A stretch of 64,000 nucleotides of DNA from Haematococcus lacustris (lineage: Eukaryota > Chlorophyta > Chlorophyceae > Chlamydomonadales > Haematococcaceae). The position numbers and the translations under genes are program-made. The notes beneath the pieces were generated by a model. It saw only the letters and a program-made list of their open reading frames with translations, was not told where the DNA came from and made no database searches. The stretch lies in NCBI GenBank assembly GCA_030144725.1, contig JASKMD010000003.1:11528576-11592575 (forward strand), written 5' to 3'. Below, piece after piece: positions 1-8,539 of this stretch (position 1 is the stretch's first letter; each line of letters starts with the position of its first letter).

Positions 1-3000
1 CCATCAGAAAGAGCCTGAAATCACAGTGGGCAGACTAGAGAGGTGGTACCAGCTGCACACTGGTACAACAGTGCAAGTCAGGAAGAGGCCCAGTGGCGAC
101 TTCCTAGTCGGGGACAGGGGCGTAGGCTTTAGGGCCTACACCCACAGCTATGATGTGGACCTCCCCCCAGAGCTCGTAGGCATAGTGCAGGCAGCGCACA
201 GCAGCACCCCCCTACTGGTGGACATAGTAGCGGGCGGGGAGGTATGCAGTGGCAGAATGGTCATGGTGGTGGCAGAGGAGAGGCCACAACAGGGCCAGCA
301 TCTGACTGAGGCCCTTGCTAACCTGGTGCTGCATGAAGGCGCAGCTTGCCTGAGCCTGCAGGGGGACCCCAACAGGCCCCACCAACCGCCCACTGTGCGC
401 CAGACCATGCACCTGGGAGCAGCAGCAGTCATGCTAGCAGCCAGCAGCACCCCCCTGGACTCCCTCGCAGCCTGGCAGTCCTACGCAACAGACGCAAGCC
501 AGCAGGCCAACCTCAAGCTGGCTACAGCGCTGAGCCCGGCAGCGGCCACCACCGGCCCAGCAGGGGGCGTATCCTTGTACAGCAGCACCCCCCTCCTCAC
601 AGAGCTCCTGGACGGCTGCTACACACTGGCTGTGGACATCGACGGCCTCCTGACCCTCACCTTGACCCCAAGCCGCCCCCTACCCATCCCCAGGCTAGGG
701 ATAGTGGTGGGCAAGGTGTCAGGTAGGCCCATTGAGAACCGTGAGCTGCCAGCCCTGCTGTGGAGCCTGGATGCAGCGTACAGGCACCCAGACTGCTTTG
801 AGCCTCTCATCGATGAGGAGAACGAGGAGGGCAGACGCTTCAAAGCTACTCTGAGCTCCCGCCCTCCCCGCCCCATCACCTTTACCAGTACCCATGGGGA
901 CCTGCTGACCTTGGTTCACCAGGGAAGGACGTCCCTGCAGGCCAGATCCAGGCACCCTCTGACCAACCAGGTGAGGAATAACCCGGATCTACATACCTAC
1001 CCTGACCTACAGATCATGCCCCAACACCGACACCCAGGCCAACATACGCATCAACACGCAACACAGGACGCATCTCACCCCTGCTTCAATCCCACCTTTC
1101 TATACCACATGAACCATACAACACACACATACACGGACCCTTGTGGACCGCAGGTGGAAGCTACTCCGCATGAGCCTCAGGAGCTCTCCAGAGTGGTGCG
1201 GGCCTTCAGCACCGTGGAGGGCCTACCCCTCTACACGCGCCCCATCCCCAGCAGCACCCAGCTTCTCATCCTCCCCGGGAGCAACGAGGACATGACCAAC
1301 CTGCTGGGGGCAATCCAGTCACGGGACGGGCGGATCGTGGCTGGGGACACCTACAGGTTCGGCCTGCAGCGCAGCTGGATGAGCTATGCTGACCGTAACA
1401 GCACAGATGCCATCTGGGTGTCAGACATTGGCAGCGATCAGCTGCAGAACCTGCGCATGACAGGTCTGGACTACATCACCGACCAGCAAGCCTTCACCAT
1501 TAGGGCGGTGGTTGCTGTCTCTGAGTGCACTACACTCGGGGAGATGGAAGGAGCTAACCAGCTCCACACCCTGCAGTCAGCAGCCACTAAGTACATGATC
1601 CTGGCCAGAACTGCCACAGATGCGAATGCTACGTTTGCGGACGCTGTCCTAAAAGCGAACACTCACGCCCCAGCAGCGCCCCCCCCAGCAGCAACCTCAA
1701 CGCAGACCACAGCGAGCCAGGGATGGCGGATAGCTAGAGTCCAAGCGTCGGCAGCCACCCTCGAGGCCCAACCAGCCCGCCCAGCCCCAACCCCGGCTGC
1801 CGCTGGCGCATCCCGCTGGGTGGGACGGCCACTGCAGGAGGCAGGAGGGCGGCAGGGGCAAGGGAGGGGCAGGGGTGGAGCTCCCCCCACCCATGCGCGC
1901 AGCAGCAGCCATGGACCCCCCTCTGCCCCTAGAGGAGAGGGCAGGGGCCCCATCACTGCCCCAAGGGGTGGGAGCAGGGGCCCCTCCCCTATCCCACGGG
2001 GAGGTGGCAGAGGCCCATCCTCAGCCCCAAGGGGCCAAGCAACCACGAGGAGGCAGGACCTGGCAGCCTTTGATGACCTAGCGATTGACGCGGGCATCCC
2101 AGTGACATTTCTGGTAGGCACCCACAGAAACCATACCCAGACACAACAACCTAACATGCCCCAGGACACCCACAAGCACCCACAAACGTCCAGCAACATG
2201 GCCTGCCACAGTATTGCTACTCCAAAGCAAACCTGCGCCTGTCACACGTATGCCCATGCTTCCCCTTACAGGAACGACGTGGGGACCTGGCCTCAGAAGC
2301 CAACACAGGCGATGCCCCCATGGAGCCAGCTGACCCTCCTATCCACACCCTACCTGTGCAAGGTAGGCCAGCCCCAACATGCCACCTGCTACAACCTCCC
2401 ACACCTACACCCAAGATCTCACCCTAACACTAAATGCCCAGTGCATTTGACACACAACCTACCTACCCCCCCCGCCGCAGAGACCGGCCTAGGAAACGGA
2501 CTTACCGGGGCAGAGACCGGCCTGCAGACCGGCCTAGAGACCACCGACGGCAACATGGGCCTGGTGAGAAAAAAATTGCACGTAATACACTGGCTACCCC
2601 ACACCAGGAAAGAACACCCGACTACCCAACTCCAACCCCCTGCCTGCCCCCTCCGCAGGTATCCAACCCATATGATACCAGCACCCAGCCAGGAACCACG
2701 GGAGCAGGGACCGTGGAGGGAGCCGGACAGGAGTACCCACCCCTCTCAACCCACCCTACCGCGGTGCCAGGTAGGCCGAGATACTCCTGACCCCTACACA
2801 ATAGAGCAACAAACAGACACCAAGCTCTACCCTGGCTACCCCGGGACACGACGAGGGACACACTACACTGCAGGTACCATAGGCGGCCGGATCTGGGGGG
2901 CCTCCCTGACGCGCAAGGTGGCGGCTGACACTCGGGACCTGCAGGTCAGCATCCATGCCCCAGGCTATAGGACTCAGGGAAACCTAAGCCACGCCCTCTA

Positions 3001-3530
3001 CCCCACCCATACCTACTGGAGCAGCCAGCCCACGGGCCACCGTTGCCACCACCCATGCAGGCCGCGCCCTACAGCGCAGAGCGAGTGTCGCAGCGACCCC
3101 GCAGAGGCCTGGAGCGGCCGGCCAGTAGCCGCAACCTGGGACAGCAACTCACCGAGGCTTCAGGTAATCAGACCCCTAACCCTGCAAGACAGTAGCACAT
3201 GCCCCCCTCTCAGAGACAGGCAGAGAGGCCGCACACACTCACCACCACCTGCGTGCACCCCCACAGGAGGCTCGCTTAACAACGAAGACATGCCGCGCGG
3301 GGACACCAACATGGAGGACCCAGCGGTGAGCAGAGCTGCCTGCATGGGCTCGGCGGCCTGCATGGGCGACATGGGCTGCATGGGCTGCATAGAACACCCA
3401 CCCCATCCACACCCCATCACAAACCCCCAACCAGCCACGGACCCGCACACTTGCACCTGTTCACCTCACACCGCTGCTGCCTGCATGGGCTCAGGCCGGA
3501 CGTGGAGAAGCGCCAGAGACCAGCAGCTGA
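1..3530 (+). CDS. RG-rich spliced gene, 5' end outside window (possible ORF1 of the adjacent retrotransposon)
   Basis: Nine exons can be joined with every phase matching: <1-970, 1154-2113, 2272-2362, 2481-2563, 2659-2770, 2874-2944, 3025-3163, 3267-3325, 3495-3530 (TGA). All introns are GT-AG and most have a pyrimidine-rich 3' end. The frame is also open through these introns as far as 4120, but the intron stretches read as low-complexity H/P/T-rich peptide, so the spliced form is preferred. Exons 1 and 2 encode about 500 residues of unrecognised globular-looking protein. They end in an arginine/glycine-rich stretch (about 1850-2040) with four 11-residue repeats of the type GP-x3-PRG-x2-R, which suggests RNA or nucleic-acid binding. 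The tail is acidic, then P/T-rich. The frame is open to the left edge, so the start is missing. It may be a host gene or the spliced ORF1 of the element that follows; position and strand favour the latter, but no homology was recognised. Confidence 0.6.
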
Positions 3531-4101
3531 CCAAGCACGCTCATGCAAGCAGAAGATTGGGCAGGGAGCCAACAAGACGAATGGCTCATAGTGGGGGGTA
3601 TGCTAGGACAGCACCCACAGCTCTGGGTGCCAGCGACCACACCCTAGCAAGACGTAGCACAAGCATCAACCACGAAAACGACATGAGAGCCTTGCAGCCC
3701 AGCTTAGTGACAGCCATGCATGAAACAAAACAGGCTGAGGACTCCCACACCTGTAACATTGCACCTCAGGGTCATAGGGAGATCTGTAACGGCTGGTACC
3801 ACATCCCAACAGATAGGCACCTACGCGGCAAACTCTGTAACACACAGAATGGCCCATCCCACCATGCTGACACCACACATGGTACCAAAGGCACTATCCG
3901 GCAACCCTCTATCCCCACCCTCAAAGGGACAACCACCTGCCTTACAAGCATACTAATACTTACCGCCGCAGCCACCTACACGCTCATGCTCACAGCACCC
4001 CGAGCCAACATCAGCCACACCAAAAAGCCAACAGCCAGGGACTCCAAACGTTGTCTCAACAAACATAGGAAACTCCTGGGCCGATTGAGTCCGCCGATTG
4101 A
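3531..4101 (+). other. Leader region between the RG-rich gene and the 2A/protease ORF
   Basis: No recognisable gene. The sequence is A/C-rich like the retrotransposon ORFs downstream. Just 3' of it, at 4137-4138, an AG that could act as a splice acceptor puts the following exon (from 4139) in the 2A/protease frame if it is entered in phase 1. Several donors of the upstream gene (2362, 2770, 3163) have that phase. Confidence 0.4.
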
Positions 4102-5958
4102 GCCACAGTCCGCGTCATAGGATACAACGTCCTGGCAGGGGTGGATGGCACCCTAGCCGCCTCTAGCTCCCTCTGCAAACTGGCTAATAGATTTCACCTC
4201 TCTACCCAAGGAGCCAACAGCAGCCACCCCTACACGGTCCACCAATTCAACAACACCCTCCACGTTTACTACTGCTACCAGACGGCAGCTAAAGGCACTA
4301 GACATGACCAAACAACAAGCACTCTTCCCACTATTTCCACTATCGCCGCCCGGGCTACCTACATAGCCTGGCTCCTGCTCGCTGCTGGGGACGTGGAAGC
4401 CAATCCCGGTCCAACTCGACAACACTTTCAACAGGCCGCTAACAGCGCTACTTGCCAGGCCTACTCTCTGAACAACGCGGCAGGTCATGAATGGGTCACC
4501 ATGCACGACATAGACGACTTCTATGACAATAGACTCCTACAAATAACGGATCAATCCGAACGCGGCGCATGGCTGATGGCGAGAGGCGCCGACGGCTACT
4601 CGGACGAAGTAATCGAGATGTACTTGCATGCCCACTACGGCCTAGCAGTACAAAGCATTTCCCAACTCAACCAACCCAACGACTGGACTACGGACAACCT
4701 TGAGAGTCTGGCCGCACAGTATGGCACACACACATTTTTGTGTAGACGGCCAGGGCATAGCATGGCTTTGACATGCATAAATGGCACATGGCACCTACTG
4801 GACTCCATGGCAAGTACACCAACGTCCCTCCTGCGCATCCCTGCTACGGCTAAGAGGACGCTGCACCAACTCTTTGTCATCACGCCCACCACCCGCTCAC
4901 GGGAGCAGATCCGCCTGTGCGCGGAAAGGGGCATCCACCACATCATAAGCCATGCAGAAAGCACAAGCAACTACGATAACAACACCACAGCAGCCGACCC
5001 CACCCCCATAGTTCCAGCCCGTACCCCAGGCCACCCGTACATGGAAAGGCAATACGAAGAATGTTGCCTAGTGCATGCTTTCAACATGGCCATGGGAAAC
5101 AAGACCATAGACTACCACGCAGTCATCCACCACTGCAAGCAGCTAGCTGAGCATTTGCAGTACCTGGCGCAAGAAGCACGAGAAGCAGGGCACACGATCC
5201 GAGCCCTTACAACAAACCACATCTACCAGGAGAAAGGCAGGTTCTCATCTGACACACTAAATCACTACCTATACCGCAAACACCACGAGATGCGCACGTA
5301 CCTGCACCCAGTCTCAACCTTTCTACCCACCCAGAGCATCACCCCTGAGGTGGTCACTGCCGCTATTGCAAGCTCGGGCGCAACCCACAAGGATGCTGTC
5401 ATCCTGCTATCCTACCAACATGCAACTGCTATCAAACACACAGAGCAAGGATGGCATCAGCTAGACTCCTACAACCGTGTGCCCAAACCACTCTCCACAC
5501 CTGAAGAATGGGGCAGCCTCCAAGGGAACATACTCACCATATGCACGGGCGACGTAAGGCACACAAGATTCGTTAGAAGGGAGATCTGGATAGCGGACCC
5601 GCTGGAGACCACCACCCCATCAGCCCTAGCAGCACACTTCAAAGATCACTTAGACCCGATAGACCTGACCACAGACAACACAGAGGCACGAGAGACCACC
5701 ACCACACTACACGCGACCACCACTAACGCCGAGACCAGCTGCACAACCGATAGCAAGCGCAGGGCGACAGCAGAGGACATCCCCCCACACGGCGAGCCTA
5801 CCCGGCTGCGACAGCGCCGGGACACACCCACGGTTACTCTTCGCCCGCAAACAACGCCACGTATTCATCGACCCACTACGCCCCTCGACAACGCCACCGA
5901 CGCTGCCAAAAAGCGCGTTCGAGTCACCAAGAGACACGGTAACGACACACACACTTAA
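4102..5958 (+). CDS. 2A-like peptide plus tandem cysteine protease-like domains of the retrotransposon
   Basis: The frame is open from 4102 to the TAA at 5956-5958. No in-frame ATG precedes the 2A motif (the first lies well inside the first protease), so the 5' part must be reached by splicing, by a non-AUG start or from a longer upstream frame. Residue numbers count from 4141. D84-P91 is a canonical 2A core (DVEANPGP). Domain 1 has C105, N111, H206 and D221. Domain 2 has C309, N315, H427 and D442. Both share the pattern C-x2-[HY]-[AS]-[FL]-N-x-A-x-G, and later H-x14-D with the D in a W-x-x-LDS motif, as in Josephin/papain-fold cysteine proteases. Dualen is known to encode a cysteine protease. 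The last ~90 residues are a T- and basic-rich linker. The next ORF starts 6 bases after the stop in the same frame, so an originally continuous polyprotein is likely. Confidence 0.75.
   Translation, partial: ATVRVIGYNVLAGVDGTLAASSSLCKLANRFHLSTQGANSSHPYTVHQFNNTLHVYYCYQTAAKGTRHDQTTSTLPTISTIAARATYIAWLLLAAGDVEANPGPTRQHFQQAANSATCQAYSLNNAAGHEWVTMHDIDDFYDNRLLQITDQSERGAWLMARGADGYSDEVIEMYLHAHYGLAVQSISQLNQPNDWTTDNLESLAAQYGTHTFLCRRPGHSMALTCINGTWHLLDSMASTPTSLLRIPATAKRTLHQLFVITPTTRSREQIRLCAERGIHHIISHAESTSNYDNNTTAADPTPIVPARTPGHPYMERQYEECCLVHAFNMAMGNKTIDYHAVIHHCKQLAEHLQYLAQEAREAGHTIRALTTNHIYQEKGRFSSDTLNHYLYRKHHEMRTYLHPVSTFLPTQSITPEVVTAAIASSGATHKDAVILLSYQHATAIKHTEQGWHQLDSYNRVPKPLSTPEEWGSLQGNILTICTGDVRHTRFVRREIWIADPLETTTPSALAAHFKDHLDPIDLTTDNTEARETTTTLHATTTNAETSCTTDSKRRATAEDIPPHGEPTRLRQRRDTPTVTLRPQTTPRIHRPTTPLDNATDAAKKRVRVTKRHGNDTHT
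4390..4413 (+). other. 2A-like ribosome-skipping peptide (DVEANPGP)
   Basis: The eight codons read D-V-E-A-N-P-G-P, matching the D-[VI]-E-x-N-P-G-P consensus of 2A and 2A-like peptides, preceded by the leucine-rich context W-L-L-L-A-A-G usual for active 2As. Such peptides cause the ribosome to skip the final Gly-Pro bond and release two proteins. Here the downstream product would begin with Pro, 14 residues before the Cys of the first protease domain. The activity is inferred from the motif. Confidence 0.9.
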
Positions 5959-5964
5959 ACCCTC

Positions 5965-8088
5965 ATGTTCAAATATCTTTGCAAACCCACCGTGAAGGCC
6001 CACAACACTGGGTCAGTCTCCACCATAGACGAGACACCCAAAGTCACGCCCGACATCAACCTTGGTACGAACCAACATCACAGCCCCTCACCGCCACCCA
6101 CCCCCGACCGGCAACACATCACCCTCACAACCTTCAACGTCAGAGGCCTACACAGATCTAGAAACGAAGTTCTAAACCTTGTACACAGCCAAAGCCCGGA
6201 CATCCTGATCCTTACCGAAACCATGACCCAACCCAAGAGCAACAACCCTAGCTCTGGCTGGCTGAAGAGGGTTATGCCCAACTATACGGTCCACCGCCAC
6301 CAAGGCCACAGCGAAGTCCTCATTGGCGTCAGACATGATCTAGCCATCCAGACGCAAGCTACCATGATACAACCGTGCACAGATGCGGACGTAAACACCC
6401 GCTGCGTCATCCTGACCCTCCGCCAACGGCAAAGCGAAGAGCTCACACTCGTCGCCACGTACTGGCCCTCGGGGAACAACGACGACGCGCTCCCATTACG
6501 GAGGAAGATGCAAGAGCATATACGTACAGCCACTGGGCACCTGCCCGGCTCACTCATCCTGGCGGGAGATATCAACGCCACGATGAAAACAGAGGATCGC
6601 TCCGAACACACCGAATACATACAAGACAACATGATGAGGGAGTTCGCCACAGAGATGCGCCTGTTCGAAGCTGACTCCGGCGACCGGGCCTGGACCTACC
6701 AACAACCACACTGCAACAGCCGCATCGACGCCATTCTGACGCGTGACGCGAGACACGGTCCTGCGCACCGCACGCACGTCGATACACACGCGTACCTTAG
6801 CGACCACAGGCCACTCACCGCCACACTGAGTACAGCCCGACTGGGCATAGAACTGGTAGCCCCACAAAAACCTCAGAAGCACAGCCACACCATCCTTACC
6901 ACCCCCATTACCAAGGAGGACAGGGAAGCCTACCGCCTGGCAGTGCAACAACCCAACTCAGGTGCCCCACAACTGCACGCACACCTGACAACGTACCTTG
7001 CTCCCATGTACACTGACGCTATCCACTTCCTGACCACAATTGACAAGGCCAACCCCAAACAACCACAGCGCCTAACGCTGGTGGCAGGCCTCCCAGCCAG
7101 GGAAGCCATAGACACAGCAGCTACCATGCTGACAAACCTACTGCAAACCTGCAGGACGGCAGCTATGAAGACCTGCCACACTAAGACCCTAACCAGGGGA
7201 GGCCAACACTACCAACGCAGAACCATGTGTAGGATTAGACAAGCACTAGGCAGAAAGCTCAAAACCACCAGAGAACTCAGCCGGAAGGCCAGATTGCTTT
7301 TCAAGCAAAACAACGTGCACCCAACCATCGATGAACTTATCCCAGAGACGGATACGACAAATGCGGAAACAAGGGAGGCGGTGCAAGCGCGCCAGGGCGA
7401 CGACACAACCGAAAACCACGTGCAAGCCGCGCTCGCCCAGCTGACCAACTCCTACCGCGACCAAATCCACAAACTAGATGACGACGACTCCGCACTTGCC
7501 ATTGCACAGGCGCGTCTCAGAATGCAACACCTCATAAGCACCCAGCCTAAGAAAGCGAACAAATACATCCTACGCCCGTCCCGCACCGATCACAAAGGCT
7601 TGCAGGCGCTAGCCGACCCCATCACCAACAAGATATGCACGGCCCCGGCCGACCTGAACCGAATAATTACCGATGCCTACGGAACGAAGCTGGCGCCGCC
7701 GACCCCCAAAACTGGCCACTACACAAACACGCAGACAAGAGACTACCCGTGGGCCCGCGCCAAAGCGGACGACCCTTTCACGATGCACACCTGCCAAAAC
7801 GTACATTGGTTACACACAGCCATCATGGACAAGGCAGGCTTCCAGGAATGCCTCAGTAGGCTGTCGGGGGGCAAAGCCCCAGGACCAGACGGCATTGAAA
7901 ACGAGATCATCAAGATGCTACCATGGGAGATGAGGGACACCATACACCAACTATCCCTTTACATTACGGGAAAAGTAAGAATTTTTATTTTCCCCGTAAA
8001 AGTCAGCTCCGAGACCTCTTTGACCTCGCGCTCCGAAGAGGTTGCGCTGTTCGCCACATCGGTGAGCAAGCTGTGTGCGTGGTTGTAG
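5965..8088 (+). CDS. AP-type endonuclease and first part of the reverse transcriptase; last ~40 codons come from an insertion
   Basis: The ATG at 5965 follows the upstream TAA by 6 bases in the same frame. Residues about 51-285 are an exonuclease-endonuclease-phosphatase (AP-type) domain: FNVRG near the start, catalytic E85 (ILTET), D202 and N204 (GDIN), and the closing SDH motif at 279-281. In non-LTR elements this enzyme nicks target DNA to prime reverse transcription. A long helical linker follows. The RT begins near residue 633 with the GGKAPGPDG motif typical of non-LTR RTs. From about 7963 the reading frame runs into a foreign insertion, so the stop at 8086-8088 is not native. The RT resumes at about 8531. 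An intact copy would read through from here into the long ORF downstream. Confidence 0.85.
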   Translation: MFKYLCKPTVKAHNTGSVSTIDETPKVTPDINLGTNQHHSPSPPPTPDRQHITLTTFNVRGLHRSRNEVLNLVHSQSPDILILTETMTQPKSNNPSSGWLKRVMPNYTVHRHQGHSEVLIGVRHDLAIQTQATMIQPCTDADVNTRCVILTLRQRQSEELTLVATYWPSGNNDDALPLRRKMQEHIRTATGHLPGSLILAGDINATMKTEDRSEHTEYIQDNMMREFATEMRLFEADSGDRAWTYQQPHCNSRIDAILTRDARHGPAHRTHVDTHAYLSDHRPLTATLSTARLGIELVAPQKPQKHSHTILTTPITKEDREAYRLAVQQPNSGAPQLHAHLTTYLAPMYTDAIHFLTTIDKANPKQPQRLTLVAGLPAREAIDTAATMLTNLLQTCRTAAMKTCHTKTLTRGGQHYQRRTMCRIRQALGRKLKTTRELSRKARLLFKQNNVHPTIDELIPETDTTNAETREAVQARQGDDTTENHVQAALAQLTNSYRDQIHKLDDDDSALAIAQARLRMQHLISTQPKKANKYILRPSRTDHKGLQALADPITNKICTAPADLNRIITDAYGTKLAPPTPKTGHYTNTQTRDYPWARAKADDPFTMHTCQNVHWLHTAIMDKAGFQECLSRLSGGKAPGPDGIENEIIKMLPWEMRDTIHQLSLYITGKVRIFIFPVKVSSETSLTSRSEEVALFATSVSKLCAWL

Positions 8089-8530
8089 GATGCCGGAGAC
8101 AGCGTGGCTTCCGCGCAGTTTTACTGTAACCGCTGCGTAACCGCTGTTTTTACTGGAAAAGTGCTGAAGTTTTACTGTAACCGCTGCGTAACCGCTGTTT
8201 TTACTGAAAAAGTGCTGAAGTTTTACTGTAACCGCTGCGTAACCGCTGTTTTTACTGAAAAAGTGCAGGGGCCGTCGACAAACCTTGACGTCGCAGAGGC
8301 TTTGATGTTGCGCGCTTATATTGTAGACGTACTAGCCCGGAACCAACCCGTAATGAAAAGGGATACTGTATAATGTCTCGGCCCGCGCTGTTAACGTTCA
8401 AATAACAACCTCGGCCTCGTCTCAAGCTGCGTAAACGACTCGGCTACGCCTCGTCGTTTACTGCAACTTTCGACGAGGTCTCGGTCGTTATTTTCCCGTA
8501 ACAGCTTGGCCTCCGACATTATACTATACG
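7963..8530 (+). mobile_element. ~565-bp non-autonomous element inserted in the RT
   Basis: The RT sequence breaks after the codons for ...HQLSLY (about 7962) and resumes with ...MWATG (8540), as expected for an uninterrupted RT. Between them lies unrelated AT-richer DNA. A perfect 11-base inverted pair, TTACGGGAAAA at 7964-7974 and its complement at 8491-8501, lies near both borders. A second imperfect inverted pair links about 8365-8395 with about 8495-8525, so the right part can fold into a hairpin. A third, TATCCCTTTwCATTACGGG-like, pairs the left border with about 8348-8368. It has no coding capacity beyond repeats. The exact borders and target duplication cannot be fixed, because short matches at both ends are ambiguous. 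Confidence 0.75.
8117..8269 (+). repeat. Three tandem 51-bp repeats inside the inserted element
   Basis: Three copies start at 8117, 8168 and 8219 and differ by only a few bases. Each holds a smaller internal duplication of a CCGCTG-containing segment flanked by TTTTACTG. Since 51 is a multiple of 3, the array is open in frame, but there is no sign that it is translated. Confidence 0.9.
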
Positions 8531-8539
8531 TTCATCATC

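Noticed and set aside
26..4120. A single continuous 1364-codon protein
   Set aside because: It begins at GTG with the frame open to the window edge, and eight stretches inside it have GT-AG borders, pyrimidine-rich ends and matching phases. The intron parts give low-complexity peptide; the open frame follows from C-rich, stop-poor composition.
8104..8373. Protein from the FYCNRCVTAVFT-like repeats
   Set aside because: It is the 51-bp tandem repeat of a non-coding inserted element; the frame is open only because 51 is divisible by 3.
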